Assembly: GCF_900100305.1 (NCBI RefSeq)
Contig: NZ_FNEY01000001.1
Coordinates: 62,001 to 126,000 of the forward strand
DNA: 64,000 bases
From: Paracidovorax citrulli
GTDB taxonomy: Bacteria > Pseudomonadota > Gammaproteobacteria > Burkholderiales > Burkholderiaceae_C
Direction of reading: 5' to 3'
Part shown: piece after piece, positions 55,346 through 64,000 of the stretch
How positions within the stretch are numbered: position 1 is the stretch's first letter
Layout of the letters: each line of letters starts with the position of its first letter
The notes under the pieces: model-generated
Database searches by the model: none
What the model was told of the DNA's origin: nothing
What the model saw: only the letters and a program-made list of their open reading frames with translations
Made by a program: the position numbers and the translations under genes

Positions 55346-56256
55346 TGCAGCGCCTGGTGCAGCTCGCACTGGATTTCTTCGGCGGGGACGGTGGTGCCGC
55401 TCCGCCGGTCCCGCCGCGCGGCATCCTCCCCGACGCCGCGCCGCGGAGCGTGGCCGGTCCGGATGCGCCGGGCGGAGGCGGCAACGTGCTGCGCGGGCCC
55501 GTGGAATTCCGCCACCCCCGGGCGAACCGCGAACTGCTGCTGGGCGACGTGCTGGTCGCCTACGCGCTGCAGCGGTCCCGCCGGCGCACCATCGGCTTCA
55601 CCGTGGGCGCGGACGGGCTGTCCGTGCGCGCGCCCGGATGGGTCTCGCTCGCCAACGTGGATGCGTCCGTGCGGGAGAAATCCGCCTGGATCCTGCGCAA
55701 GCTCGGCGAGGCCCGGGAGCGCCAGCGGCGCCAGGCAGATGCGCGCATCGCCTGGGGCGACGGTGCCGTGCTGCCCTACATGGGCGAGCCGGTCGCCATC
55801 GTGCTGGACCCGGCGCACGGCTTCCGGGGGCAGGGCGGCGCGCTGGTGCCCGGTCCGGACGGTGCCCTGCGCCTCCACGTCGGCCTGCCCCGTGCGGCCA
55901 CGCCCGTGCAGGTGCGCGATGCCGTGCAGGCCTGGCTCATGCGCGATGCGCGCCGCCATTTCACGGCCCGGCTGGACCATTTCGCCCCGCTCCTGGGTGT
56001 GCAATGGCGCACGCTGCGGCTGTCGAGCGCCCACACCCGGTGGGGCAGCGCGCGTGCCGATGGATCCATCCGGCTGAACTGGCGCCTGCTGCACTACCGG
56101 CCCGCCATCATCGACTACGTAGTCGCCCACGAACTCTCGCACCTGCGCCACATGGACCACAGCCCCCGCTTCTGGGACACGGTGGCGACCGTGGTGCCCG
56201 ACTACGCCGCGCTGCGCGACCGGCTGCGCGACGATCCCGCGCCGCAGTGGGATTGA
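55345..56256 (+). CDS. YgjP/SprT-like (M48-type) metallopeptidase
   Basis: Protein of 303 residues of the DUF45/YgjP family. The zinc site is VVAHELSHLRHMDHSPRFWDTV (HExxH with a later His). The N-terminal part has RRTIGFTVGADGLSVRAPGW and the central part HTRWGSARADGSIRLNWRLLHY, both typical. The family resembles the DNA-protein-crosslink peptidase SprT, but its substrate is not known. It is co-translated with plsC. The first 50 residues are an Ala/Gly/Pro-rich addition. Confidence 0.9.
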   Translation: MQRLVQLALDFFGGDGGAAPPVPPRGILPDAAPRSVAGPDAPGGGGNVLRGPVEFRHPRANRELLLGDVLVAYALQRSRRRTIGFTVGADGLSVRAPGWVSLANVDASVREKSAWILRKLGEARERQRRQADARIAWGDGAVLPYMGEPVAIVLDPAHGFRGQGGALVPGPDGALRLHVGLPRAATPVQVRDAVQAWLMRDARRHFTARLDHFAPLLGVQWRTLRLSSAHTRWGSARADGSIRLNWRLLHYRPAIIDYVVAHELSHLRHMDHSPRFWDTVATVVPDYAALRDRLRDDPAPQWD

Positions 56257-56290
56257 ACGCACCGCATTGCCTCGGCCCGACCGGCTGGCA

Positions 56291-56296
56291 CAGAAT
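56291..56296 (+). promoter_or_regulatory. -10-like hexamer of the rhodanese gene
   Basis: CAGAAT ends six bases before the ATG at 56303, another case of leaderless spacing in this window. Confidence 0.4.
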
Positions 56297-56302
56297 GCGG
56301 GC

Positions 56303-56746
56303 ATGACCACTTCCTCTCCTTCCTCTTCTTCCCCCGCCGCCGAAGTGCTTCCTGCCGAAGGCTACGCCGGCGATGTCTCTCCCCAGACCGCATGGCAGTG
56401 GGTGCAGGGTGGCCGGGCCGTGCTGGTGGACGTGCGCACCGATGCGGAGCGCGACTGGGTGGGTTTCGTGCCGGGAGCCGTGGCCATTCCCTGGAAGGTC
56501 TATCCGGGCATGGCACTGAATCCTGGTTTCGACGAAGCCCTGCGTGCCGCCGTGCCTCCGGGCGGTCAGGCCGTGATGCTGTGCCGCAGCGGGGTGCGCT
56601 CCGTAGCGGCGGCCCGCCGCGCGACCGAACTGGGGCTCACCGCCTACAACATCCTCGAAGGCTTCGAAGGCGATGCGGATGCCGACGGGCACCGCAACCG
56701 CACGGGCGGCTGGCGCCTGCGCGGCCTGCCCTGGCGCCAGGGCTGA
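56303..56746 (+). CDS. Rhodanese-like sulfurtransferase
   Basis: Single-domain rhodanese of 147 residues. The domain covers about 20-140: AWQWVQGGRAVLVDVRTDAE, then the active-site loop MLCRSGVRS with the catalytic Cys and the helix SVAAARRATELG, and NILEGFEGDADADGHRNRTGGWR. That C-terminal pattern occurs in a beta-proteobacterial group whose acceptor is unknown. The N-terminal 25 residues are Ser/Thr-rich without homology. The ATG at 56303 is preferred over 56267 because of the promoter spacing. Confidence 0.92.
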   Translation: MTTSSPSSSSPAAEVLPAEGYAGDVSPQTAWQWVQGGRAVLVDVRTDAERDWVGFVPGAVAIPWKVYPGMALNPGFDEALRAAVPPGGQAVMLCRSGVRSVAAARRATELGLTAYNILEGFEGDADADGHRNRTGGWRLRGLPWRQG

Positions 56747-56752
56747 TTCCTC

Positions 56753-57391
56753 TCAGAACGGACCGCGCACGGGCGATGCCTGCCGCATGGCATCCGCCAG
56801 CGCCTCCTGCCCGCGTTCGCGCAGCGCCTGCACCGCACCGGCGAAATCGCGGTCGTCGCGGTTCTGGCTGAGCTTGCGCTTGCCTTCCATCCGGGTGATG
56901 GCGATCTCGATGCCCACGATCTGCTGCACCATCGCATCCAGGTAGTCCGCGGGCGCATCACCCATTTTCCAGGGCCGCTCCATGGCGGCTTCATGCCTGC
57001 GCGTCAGCCGCGCGACCACCCCGCGCACGAATGCGCCATCGTCGCGCACGGTCATGCGGCCATGGACGTGGACGGCTTCGTTCCATGTGGGCACGTGCCG
57101 GTGGTGCTCGGCCTTGCCGGGATACCACTGGGGCGAGATGTACCCCTCGGCGCCGCGGAACACCACCAGCACCTCGCTCCCGTCCGCCACCTCCGTCCAT
57201 ACCGGATTGGCGCGGGCCACGTGGCCCGCCAGCGTGCCGAGCGGCCCCTTGCCGGCATCCAGCAGGAACGGAAGGTGGTTGGCATCCAGGCCCCGCGCCC
57301 CCTGGGTGACCAGCATCCCCAGCGGATGGCTTTCGATGAGGCGGTGCTGTTCGGAGGTCCGGGGTTCGGCGAAGGCGGCGGGCAGGTACAT
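56753..57391 (-). CDS. PaiB-family FMN-binding regulator
   Basis: Protein of 212 residues of the PaiB/FMN-binding split-barrel family. It begins MYLPAAFAEPRTSEQHRLIESHPLG, the PaiB N-terminus, and has GTLAGHVARANPVW, VVFRGAEGYISPQWYPGK and VPTWNEAVHVHG. Bacillus PaiB was first described as a negative regulator of sporulation and protease genes; the members bind flavin and probably act as oxidoreductases or degradation-related proteins. No partner gene is evident. It converges with the rhodanese gene. Confidence 0.93.
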   Translation of the reverse strand: MYLPAAFAEPRTSEQHRLIESHPLGMLVTQGARGLDANHLPFLLDAGKGPLGTLAGHVARANPVWTEVADGSEVLVVFRGAEGYISPQWYPGKAEHHRHVPTWNEAVHVHGRMTVRDDGAFVRGVVARLTRRHEAAMERPWKMGDAPADYLDAMVQQIVGIEIAITRMEGKRKLSQNRDDRDFAGAVQALRERGQEALADAMRQASPVRGPF

Positions 57392-57548
57392 GGTCGGAGG
57401 AGGGGCTGGTGGGCGGCTGCCGGCACCCGCCGGCCTGCCCGTGAATGTGCCCCCATCGGGGGCACTATGGAACCGGTCACTTGGGCCTACTTCACGCAGA
57501 CCCTCGGGAAGTGGCCATCACCGCTGCGTGTTCCGGCCGGAATGCGCG

Positions 57549-58040
57549 TTACAGCGGCGGAATGCGCAGCTTCTGGCCCGGATAGATCTTGTCCGGATGC
57601 GTCAGCATGGGCTGGTTGGCCTCGAAGATGCGCGGGTACTTGTTGGCATCGCCGTAGTACTTCTTGGCAATCGCCGACAGCGTGTCGCCGCGCACCACGT
57701 CGTGGTATTGCGCTTCCGCCTCGGGCGCCTGCACGGCCATCTGGTTGTCCACGCTCGTCACGCCGGACACATTGCCGCAGCACAGCGTGACCTTTTCCTT
57801 GGCGGCCTGGGTCGGCGCCTCGCCTTGCACGGTCACCTTGCCCTCCGGGCCCGCGAACGTCACCCGCACATCGCGCACGCCCAGGTTCTGGGAGGCGATG
57901 TACGTCTCGATCGCCTTGCCGGCGGTGGCGTTGAGTTCGTCCTGGCTCGGTGCGGCGGGCGCAGCGGCTGGCGCGGCATGCGCCTCCTTGCCCCCGAACA
58001 GCTTTTCCCCGGCTTCCTTGACGAAGCTGAAAAGTCCCAT
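57549..58040 (-). CDS. BON-LysM protein (YgaU/Kbp type)
   Basis: Protein of 163 residues, similar to E. coli Kbp/YgaU (149), a cytoplasmic potassium-binding protein. The N-terminal MGLFSFVKEAGEKLFGGKEA is the typical start, followed by an Ala/Pro linker, a BON domain (about 40-105: VRVTFAGPEGKVTVQGEA) and a LysM domain (about 110-162: YHDVVRGDTLSAIAKKYYGD, NQPMLTHPDKIYPGQKLRIP). There is no signal peptide. The ATG at 58040 is chosen over the longer frame because it matches this N-terminus and follows AAAAGGAGCA on the coding strand. Confidence 0.94.
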   Translation of the reverse strand: MGLFSFVKEAGEKLFGGKEAHAAPAAAPAAPSQDELNATAGKAIETYIASQNLGVRDVRVTFAGPEGKVTVQGEAPTQAAKEKVTLCCGNVSGVTSVDNQMAVQAPEAEAQYHDVVRGDTLSAIAKKYYGDANKYPRIFEANQPMLTHPDKIYPGQKLRIPPL

Positions 58041-58212
58041 GGCATTGCTCCTTTTTATGAGTGAAAGAACGGCCGGCGGGCTGCCGGCCCGGAACACTTT
58101 AGCGCCTGGGGGCGCGCCCGACCTGTCGGACATCGGCCCGAGCCCGGCCGTGGATCCAGGCAGGGCGCAACCGCGGTGTGCCGCACGGAACAGCCGCGTT
58201 TGTAAAACTCGT

Positions 58213-58218
58213 GATAAT
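58213..58218 (+). promoter_or_regulatory. -10-like hexamer of coaX
   Basis: GATAAT ends seven bases before the coaX ATG; close to the sigma-70 consensus and at leaderless spacing. Confidence 0.5.
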
Positions 58219-58225
58219 CCGCCGC

Positions 58226-58990
58226 ATGACTTTTCTGGCCATCGACGTCGGCAACACCCGCCTGAAATGGGCGATGTATGACGCTCCCAAGCCGGGCGCC
58301 GCCGTGCTGGCCCACGGCGCCGAATTCCTCGACCACATCGAGCGCCTCGCTGACAGCGCCTGGGCAGGGCTGCCCGCGCCCACGCGCATGCTCGGCTGCG
58401 TGGTGGCCGGCGATGCCGTGCGCCGGCGCGTCATGGAGCAGATGGAATGGTGGGACGTGCCCTCCCACTGGGTGGTGCCTTCCGCCGAGGAGGCGGGGCT
58501 CGTCAATGGCTACGACCATCCCACGCGCCTGGGTTCGGACCGCTGGGTGGCCATGATCGGCGCGCGCCACCGGCTGCTGCGGCAGGGCCCGGCCCGGCCC
58601 CTGGTGGTGGTGATGGTCGGAACGGCGGTGACCGTGGAAGCCATCGATGCCGAAGGCCGCTTCCTCGGAGGCCTCATCCTGCCGGGGCACGGCATCATGC
58701 TGCGGGCCCTGGAATCCGGCACCGCGGGGCTGCACGTTCCCACCGGCGAAGTGAAGCTGTTCCCCACCAACACCAGCGATGCGCTCACCAGCGGCGGCAC
58801 CTACGCCATCGCCGGCGCCGTCGAGCGCATGGTGCAGCATGTCATCCAGCACTGCGGCGAAGAGCCCGCGTGCATGATGACCGGGGGGGCAGGCTGGAAA
58901 ATGGCGCCCAGCATGACCCGGCCGTTCGATCTCATCGAAAACCTGATCTTCGAGGGATTGCTCGCCATCGCGGCGGAGCGGTTCCGCTAG
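58226..58990 (+). CDS. coaX: Type III pantothenate kinase
   Basis: CoaX of 254 residues, first enzyme of coenzyme A synthesis. The phosphate-binding motif is [29 protein letters not shown] and [15 protein letters not shown] carry further ASKHA-fold residues; [22 protein letters not shown] binds pantothenate. The type III enzyme is not inhibited by CoA. The stop overlaps that of the convergent TPR-like gene by four bases. Confidence 0.95.
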   Translation: MTFLAIDVGNTRLKWAMYDAPKPGAAVLAHGAEFLDHIERLADSAWAGLPAPTRMLGCVVAGDAVRRRVMEQMEWWDVPSHWVVPSAEEAGLVNGYDHPTRLGSDRWVAMIGARHRLLRQGPARPLVVVMVGTAVTVEAIDAEGRFLGGLILPGHGIMLRALESGTAGLHVPTGEVKLFPTNTSDALTSGGTYAIAGAVERMVQHVIQHCGEEPACMMTGGAGWKMAPSMTRPFDLIENLIFEGLLAIAAERFR

Positions 58991-59763
58991 CCTTCGGCGA
59001 GTTCCAGCCGCGCCAGTTCCACGGCCAGCCGCTCCGCCGCGTCGGCGGCCTCGGCGCCTGCCGCCTCCTCGTAGAGCTTGGCGGCCAGGTCCTCGTGCTT
59101 CGCTCCGTCCAGCATCAGGAGCGCATTGGCATGCTCGATGCGTCCGATCACGGAGTGGGGGTTCAGGGCGAAGGATTCGGCGAAGAGGCGCAGGCTTTCC
59201 TCCCGGCGCGCGCCGTGGGTGATGCTGCCCACCATCTCCCCGACCTTGTCGATGACTTCGGCGTGGAACACGGCCAGTGCCAGCCGCGCATCGGCGTGGC
59301 GGTCGCTCAGCGCGATCGTGCGGTCGAGAGCCGTCCGCACCTGGCGCGTGAGGCCGAGCGCCAGCGCTTTCGCCACGCTGATGCCCTGGCTGTACCGCCC
59401 CAGGGCATACGCATGCCAGAACCAGGCATTCGGATTGTCGGGCTCCGCATCCGCCTGGGCCCGCGCACGCTGCGCCGCTTCGCCGAGCAACTCGAGCCGG
59501 CGGCTTTCGCTGGGCTCCAGGTAGATCGCGTAAACGATCGTAGCCTTGTTCGCGGCGGTAACGCCCGCTCCGCCGGCCGCCAGCCCGACCCGCGCGGCTT
59601 CCTCGAACCTTCCGCAGTGGAACAGCGTCCAGGCCTCGAGCGCCGCGGGCTCCCGGGGTACGGGCTCCGCATCGCCCTGGTGCAGCCGCTCCCATCCGCG
59701 CAGCACGTCGCCGGTCGTGAAGGCGTACTCGCCGCCATAGGGGAAGGGGGTCCAGGATGGCAT
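58987..59763 (-). CDS. TPR-like repeat protein
   Basis: Protein of 258 residues, helical, with TPR-type repeats ([67 protein letters not shown]). There is no signal peptide or catalytic motif. The repeat pattern suggests a protein-binding scaffold. Similar proteins are found next to coaX in other beta-proteobacteria as far as I recall, without known function. The ATG at 59763 follows AGGACACGCC; an upstream ATG at 59805 would overlap the TetR gene end. Confidence 0.82.
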   Translation of the reverse strand: MPSWTPFPYGGEYAFTTGDVLRGWERLHQGDAEPVPREPAALEAWTLFHCGRFEEAARVGLAAGGAGVTAANKATIVYAIYLEPSESRRLELLGEAAQRARAQADAEPDNPNAWFWHAYALGRYSQGISVAKALALGLTRQVRTALDRTIALSDRHADARLALAVFHAEVIDKVGEMVGSITHGARREESLRLFAESFALNPHSVIGRIEHANALLMLDGAKHEDLAAKLYEEAAGAEAADAAERLAVELARLELAEG

Positions 59764-59801
59764 GGCGTGTCCTGCGTTCGTCCGGAAGAAAGGCGGCCGC
59801 A

Positions 59802-60467
59802 TCATGCGGCATCGGCCGGTGCGTGGCTGTCGTCCAAAGCCTGGAGATGCAGGCGCTGGCCGTCGGCGAGGTAGGGCCCCAGCAGTCCCAGCACATGCTG
59901 GGCCCCGCGCAGCAGCATGCTCCGTGCATTGGAGGGCTCCAGCGCGTGCCGCGGATCGCGGACGTACTCGAAGCTCAACCAGTACGTGACGGCCACCATG
60001 AGATTGTCGGCCACGGTATCGAGTTCCCGCGGTCCGAACCGCAGCGAGCCCGCCTGCTCCATGCCCCGCAGCATGGCACGCACGGCGCCGGCCTTGCGCG
60101 CCAGCAGCTCCCGGAAATGCGTCTCCACATGCCGGTTGCGCGACATCAGGTCGTTGAGGTCCCGGTAGAGGAACCGGTACTGCCAGATGCGCTCGAGCAC
60201 CGCATGCAGCAGCAGCCGGGCATCCTCCACGTCGCGCACCCCGGGGGCGGACTCCAGCAGCTCGGACAGCTCCGCTTCATAGCGCGCGTAGAGCGCCGTG
60301 ACCAGCTCGTCCTTGGTCGGATAGTGGTAGTACAGGTTGCCCGGGCTGATGCGCAACTCCGCCGAGATGGCCGTGGTGGACACATTGGGTTCCCCGAAGC
60401 GGTTGAACAGCTCCAGCGTTGTCTCCAGGATGCGCTCCGCGGTACGCCGCGGCGCTTTCTTTGCCAT
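59802..60467 (-). CDS. TetR-family transcriptional regulator
   Basis: Regulator of 221 residues. The N-terminal DNA-binding domain is RTAERILETTLELFNRFGEPNVSTTAISAELRISPGNLYYHYPTKDELV. The C-terminal helical domain binds an unknown ligand. LYYHYPTKDELV is close to a group of beta/gamma-proteobacterial regulators with a TetR_C_31-like end. The ATG at 60467 follows GGGAGGCACC. Its targets are not evident; the neighbouring TPR-like gene on the same strand, 38 bases on, is a candidate operon partner. Confidence 0.92.
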   Translation of the reverse strand: MAKKAPRRTAERILETTLELFNRFGEPNVSTTAISAELRISPGNLYYHYPTKDELVTALYARYEAELSELLESAPGVRDVEDARLLLHAVLERIWQYRFLYRDLNDLMSRNRHVETHFRELLARKAGAVRAMLRGMEQAGSLRFGPRELDTVADNLMVAVTYWLSFEYVRDPRHALEPSNARSMLLRGAQHVLGLLGPYLADGQRLHLQALDDSHAPADAA

Positions 60468-60664
60468 CGGTGCCTCCCTTGTGCCTTGGGCGGGGGATAG
60501 TTGTCGCGTGCTCTTGCCGGTCCGCGCGCGGCGGACCCGGTCCATGTTCCCCGCTCCCTTGCCGGTCCACTCTACCCTGCCACAGCCTCCGCGTCCTGTT
60601 GCAGTGCATCATGCGGGGTCTTGCGAAGGGCCATCCTCCGCCCTGCAGCCGTCATCGTGCGCTT

Positions 60665-60696
60665 CGTTACGGTCGTTTGTAACGCGATGGGATAAT
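60665..60696 (+). promoter_or_regulatory. Promoter region of the rhamnose genes with dyad
   Basis: A dyad CGTTAC-N8-GTAACG (60665-60684) is followed by the -10-like GATAAT (60691-60696); TTACGG (60667-60672) could act as -35 with an 18-base spacer. The leader to rfbB would be about 35 bases. The dyad may bind a regulator. Confidence 0.5.
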
Positions 60697-60736
60697 CCCG
60701 CGTTCGGCCGCAAGGCGTCTTTGCTCAAAACGATCC

Positions 60737-61822
60737 ATGATTCTGGTCACCGGCGGCGCGGGTTTCATCGGCGCCAACTTCGTCCTCGACTGGCTGGCCT
60801 GCGGCGATGAGCCCGTCGTCAACCTCGACAAGCTCACCTACGCAGGCAATCTGCAGAACCTCGCTTCGCTGCAAGGCGATGCGCGCCACCTGTTCGTCCA
60901 GGGCGACATCGGCGACCGGGAGCTGCTCACCCGGCTGCTGGCCGGGCACCGGCCGCGGGCCGTCGTGAATTTCGCGGCCGAATCGCATGTGGACCGTTCC
61001 ATCCATGGCCCGGAAGACTTCATCCAGACCAACGTGGTCGGCACCTTCCGCCTGCTCGAAGCCGTCCGCGAGTACTGGCAGTCCCTGTCCGGGGACGAGC
61101 GCGCCGCGTTCCGGTTCCTGCACGTCTCTACCGACGAGGTTTACGGAACCCTGGCGCCCGAGGCCCCTGCCTTCGCCGAAACCCATCCCTACGAGCCCAA
61201 CAGCCCGTACTCCGCCAGCAAGGCCGCCAGCGACCACCTCGTCCGGGCCTGGCACCACACCTACGGCCTGCCGGTGCTGACCACCAACTGCAGCAACAAC
61301 TACGGCCCCTTCCACTTTCCCGAGAAGCTGATCCCCCTGATGATCGTCAACGCGCTGGCCGGCAAGCCGCTGCCCGTGTATGGCGACGGCATGCAGATCC
61401 GCGACTGGCTCTATGTGCGCGACCACTGCAGCGCCATCCGCCGCGTGCTGCAGGCCGGCCAGCCCGGCGAGACCTACAACGTCGGTGGCTGGAACGAAAA
61501 GCCCAACATCGAAATCGTGAAGACCATCTGCACTCTGCTCGACGAACTGCGTCCGCGTGCCGATGGCGAGCGCTATGAAAGCCAGATCGCCTACGTGAAG
61601 GACCGCCCGGGCCACGACCGCCGCTATGCCATCGATGCCCGCAAGATCGAGCGCGAACTCGGATGGAAGCCCGCCGAGACCTTCGAGACCGGCATCCGCA
61701 AGACCGTGGAGTGGTACCTCGCGCATGGCGAATGGGTGGATGCCGTGACCAGCGGCGCCTACCGCGAGTGGATCGACCGCCAGTACCGCAAGCCCGCCGT
61801 GCAGGACGCCGCCACCGCATGA
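60737..61822 (+). CDS. rfbB: dTDP-glucose 4,6-dehydratase
   Basis: Extended SDR of 361 residues, second step of dTDP-L-rhamnose synthesis. The NAD motif is [25 protein letters not shown] carries catalytic Thr-Asp-Glu; [12 protein letters not shown] gives YxxxK; and [17 protein letters not shown] and [12 protein letters not shown] are typical. It is the first of rfbBDAC. The stop overlaps rfbD by four bases. Confidence 0.97.
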   Translation: MILVTGGAGFIGANFVLDWLACGDEPVVNLDKLTYAGNLQNLASLQGDARHLFVQGDIGDRELLTRLLAGHRPRAVVNFAAESHVDRSIHGPEDFIQTNVVGTFRLLEAVREYWQSLSGDERAAFRFLHVSTDEVYGTLAPEAPAFAETHPYEPNSPYSASKAASDHLVRAWHHTYGLPVLTTNCSNNYGPFHFPEKLIPLMIVNALAGKPLPVYGDGMQIRDWLYVRDHCSAIRRVLQAGQPGETYNVGGWNEKPNIEIVKTICTLLDELRPRADGERYESQIAYVKDRPGHDRRYAIDARKIERELGWKPAETFETGIRKTVEWYLAHGEWVDAVTSGAYREWIDRQYRKPAVQDAATA

Positions 61823-62709
61823 ACGTCCTTCTCTTCGGCAAGGGCGGGCAGGTCGGCTGGGAACTGCAGCGCAGCCTGTCCGTCCTGGGCACGGTCACGG
61901 CCCTCGATTTCGACAGCACTTCGCACTGCGGGGATTTCTCCCGGCCCCATGACATCGCCGGCACCGTGCGCGCCCTGCGGCCCGATGTCATCGTCAATGC
62001 CGCGGCCCACACCGCGGTGGACAAGGCCGAAAGCGAGCCGGATCTGGCCCGCACCCTCAACGCGACCACGCCGGGCGTGCTGGCCGAGGAAGCCGCCCGC
62101 CTGGGGGCATGGCTGGTGCACTACAGCACCGACTACGTGTTCGACGGCAGCGGCTCCCGTCCCTGGACGGAGGACGACGTTCCTGCGCCGCTGTCGGTCT
62201 ATGGCCGCACCAAGCTCGAAGGCGAGCAACGGATCCGGGCGAGCGGCGCGCGGCACCTCATCCTGCGCACGAGCTGGGTCTATGGCGCCCGCGGCGGGAA
62301 TTTCGCCAAAACCATGCTGCGGCTGGCGCAGGAGCGCGAGCGGCTGACCGTCATCGACGACCAGTGGGGCGCGCCCACGGGCGCCGACCTGCTGGCCGAC
62401 GCCACGGCCCACGCGATCCGCCACCTGCAGCAGCGGCCCGCCGACGCCGGTCTCTACCACCTGGTGGCCGCGGGGGAAACCCATTGGCATGCCTATGCCT
62501 GCTACGTGTTCGAGCAGGCGCAGCGCATCCAGCCTGCGCTGAAGATCGCCGCGCGCGACGTGGCCGCCGTACCGACCAGCGCGTTCCCCACGCCCGCCGT
62601 CCGGCCGCACAACTCCCGGCTCGATACGCGCAGGTTCCAGTCCACCTTCGGCCTGGCCCTGCCGCACTGGCAGGCGGGCATCGCTCGGATGCTCGCGGAA
62701 ATCCTCTGA
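61819..62709 (+). CDS. rfbD: dTDP-4-dehydrorhamnose reductase
   Basis: SDR of 296 residues, the final step of dTDP-L-rhamnose synthesis. It starts [18 protein letters not shown], has [29 protein letters not shown] and [10 protein letters not shown] with the YxxxK pair. The ATGA overlap with rfbB shows co-translation. The C-terminal [20 protein letters not shown] is conserved. rfbA follows after 26 bases. Confidence 0.97.
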   Translation: MNVLLFGKGGQVGWELQRSLSVLGTVTALDFDSTSHCGDFSRPHDIAGTVRALRPDVIVNAAAHTAVDKAESEPDLARTLNATTPGVLAEEAARLGAWLVHYSTDYVFDGSGSRPWTEDDVPAPLSVYGRTKLEGEQRIRASGARHLILRTSWVYGARGGNFAKTMLRLAQERERLTVIDDQWGAPTGADLLADATAHAIRHLQQRPADAGLYHLVAAGETHWHAYACYVFEQAQRIQPALKIAARDVAAVPTSAFPTPAVRPHNSRLDTRRFQSTFGLALPHWQAGIARMLAEIL

Positions 62710-62735
62710 AACCCCAAAAACTTCCTGCATACAGC

Positions 62736-63611
62736 ATGACCGCACGCAAGGGCATCATCCTCGCCGGGGGATCGGGCACACGTCTGCACCCCGCCACGCT
62801 CGCCATCAGCAAGCAACTGCTTCCGGTGTACGACAAGCCGATGATCTACTACCCGCTCAGCACCCTGATGCTGGCTGGCATCCGCGACATCCTCATCATC
62901 AGCACGCCGCAGGACACGCCACGGTTCGAGCAACTGCTGGGCGATGGCAGCCAGTGGGGCATCCGCCTGAGCTATGCCGTGCAGCCCAGCCCCGACGGCC
63001 TGGCGCAGGCCTTCCTCATCGGGGAGAAATTCCTGGATGGCCAGCCCAGTGCGCTCGTGCTGGGCGACAACATCTTCCACGGCCACGATTTCGAGGATCT
63101 CCTGCGCAGCGCCATGGGGCGCCAGGAGGGGGCCAGCGTGTTCGCCTACCACGTGCAGGATCCCGAACGCTACGGTGTGGCCGAGTTCGACGCCACCGGC
63201 AAGGTCCTGTCGATCGAGGAAAAGCCCAAGGTCCCGAAGTCCAGCTACGCCGTCACGGGCCTCTACTTCTACGACCAGCACGTGGTCGAGCGCGCCGCCG
63301 GCCTGAAACCCTCCGCGCGCGGCGAGCTGGAAATCACCGACCTCAACCGCGTCTACCTCGAGCGCGAGTCCCTGCACGTCGAGATCATGGGCCGCGGCTA
63401 CGCCTGGCTCGATACCGGGACGCACGAAAGCCTGCTCGAAGCCGGGCAGTTCATCGCGACCCTGGAGCACCGGCAGGGGCTCAAGATCGCCTGTCCGGAG
63501 GAGATCGCCTGGCGGCATCGCCTCATCGACGACGACCAGCTCGAGCGCCTCGCCAGGCCGCTCGCCAAGAGCGGCTACGGTGCCTACCTCCTCAGGTTGC
63601 TGGCCGGTTGA
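62736..63611 (+). CDS. rfbA: Glucose-1-phosphate thymidylyltransferase
   Basis: Nucleotidyltransferase of 291 residues, first step: glucose-1-phosphate plus dTTP to dTDP-glucose. The signature [20 protein letters not shown] and [20 protein letters not shown] are complete, with [30 protein letters not shown], and [16 protein letters not shown]. The stop is followed by 49 bases and then rfbC. The order B-D-A-C is common in beta-proteobacteria. Confidence 0.97.
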   Translation: MTARKGIILAGGSGTRLHPATLAISKQLLPVYDKPMIYYPLSTLMLAGIRDILIISTPQDTPRFEQLLGDGSQWGIRLSYAVQPSPDGLAQAFLIGEKFLDGQPSALVLGDNIFHGHDFEDLLRSAMGRQEGASVFAYHVQDPERYGVAEFDATGKVLSIEEKPKVPKSSYAVTGLYFYDQHVVERAAGLKPSARGELEITDLNRVYLERESLHVEIMGRGYAWLDTGTHESLLEAGQFIATLEHRQGLKIACPEEIAWRHRLIDDDQLERLARPLAKSGYGAYLLRLLAG

Positions 63612-63660
63612 TCGTCACCCATATCGCTTCCTGACCGCGCCATCGATCCAACGCTTTCCC

Positions 63661-64000
63661 ATGAACGTCCTTCCCACGCGCATCCCCGACGTCGTCGTCC
63701 TCGAACCCAAAGTGTTCGGCGACGCACGCGGTTTTTTCTTCGAGAGCTTCAACCAGCGCGCCTTCGACGAAGCCACCGGCAGCCGCCACGCCTTCGTGCA
63801 GGACAACCACAGCCGCAGCGCGCGCGGCGTCCTGCGCGGCCTGCACTACCAGATCCGCCAGCCCCAGGGGAAGCTGGTGCGGGTCGTGCGCGGCACCGTC
63901 TTCGACGTCGCCGTGGACCTGCGCAGGAGTTCGCCCACCTTCGGGCAATGGGTCGGCGAGGAACTGAGCGAGGAGAACCAGCGCCAGATGTGGGTGCCCC
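63661..64000 (+). CDS. rfbC: dTDP-4-dehydrorhamnose 3,5-epimerase (partial)
   Basis: The first 113 codons of RfbC; the window ends inside the gene. The cupin-fold N-terminus is clear: RIPDVVVLEPKVFGDARGFFFESF, the catalytic-His segment QDNHSRSARGVLRGLHYQ, and QPQGKLVRVVRGTVFDVAVDLR. It epimerises dTDP-4-keto-6-deoxyglucose for RfbD. Further O-antigen or exopolysaccharide genes may continue beyond the edge. Confidence 0.96.
   Translation, partial: MNVLPTRIPDVVVLEPKVFGDARGFFFESFNQRAFDEATGSRHAFVQDNHSRSARGVLRGLHYQIRQPQGKLVRVVRGTVFDVAVDLRRSSPTFGQWVGEELSEENQRQMWVP

Overview
The window is a contiguous piece of chromosome from a very high-GC beta-proteobacterium. Gene content (carbon-starvation transporter with YbdD, paired glyQ/glyS, fabA-fabB, Bug-type tripartite-transporter binding protein, lipase with its foldase) and codon use fit the Comamonadaceae. 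A YopJ-family type III effector and a HrpX-type PIP box point to a plant-associated member, most likely Acidovorax/Paracidovorax. That assignment is inference from content; no marker gene such as rRNA is present. I saw no tRNA, rRNA, IS element, phage or CRISPR array.

Layout. 92-4679: a cache-domain histidine kinase and LuxR-type regulator, then cstA and ybdD. 4697-7104: folB and a pteridine-reductase-like SDR, divergent from a MidA-type methyltransferase. 7345-10172: a DUF2905 membrane protein, an amino-acid ABC binding protein, a GNAT protein and a ROK kinase. 10185-14562: a minus-strand trehalose cluster, otsB - GH15 - otsA - HipB-like regulator. 14686-16427: trxC and cca. 16473-17663: the YopJ-family effector. 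17855-24710: conserved hypothetical, GST, a 7TM diguanylate cyclase, 5-FTHF cyclo-ligase, lytic transglycosylase, and a frameshifted metallo-hydrolase. 24942-31080: a full ribose operon rbsBACRKD behind two overlapping LacI-type operators. 31434-34684: fadD, an alpha/beta hydrolase, and a small unknown gene behind a consensus PIP box. 34902-38015: phenylalanine hydroxylase, a Bug protein and HPPD. 38180-41638: lipase foldase, lipase, an Lrp-type regulator, GNAT. 42057-44548: corC and lnt. 44600-46778: a LysR regulator divergent from a periplasmic asparaginase. 47024-49826: fabA-fabB and a TsdA-like dihaem cytochrome c. 50180-56746: glyQS, a membrane protein, gmhB, plsC, a YgjP-like metallopeptidase and a rhodanese. 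56753-60467: PaiB, a BON-LysM protein, coaX, a TPR-like protein and a TetR regulator. 60737-64000: rfbB-rfbD-rfbA-rfbC for dTDP-L-rhamnose, cut by the window edge.

How parts work together. The sensor pair probably controls uptake by CstA. The pteridine reductase may supply the reduced pterin used by phenylalanine hydroxylase, whose product feeds HPPD. GmhB, PlsC, Lnt, FabA/FabB and the rhamnose genes all serve the cell envelope. The two effector-type loci are the accessory, host-directed part. Across the window at least nine genes have a -10-like hexamer ending 5-8 bases before the start codon, which suggests many leaderless mRNAs.

The most interesting items are the unknown 128-residue gene behind a consensus PIP box (34298-34833), the YopJ-family effector, and the sensor/CstA module.
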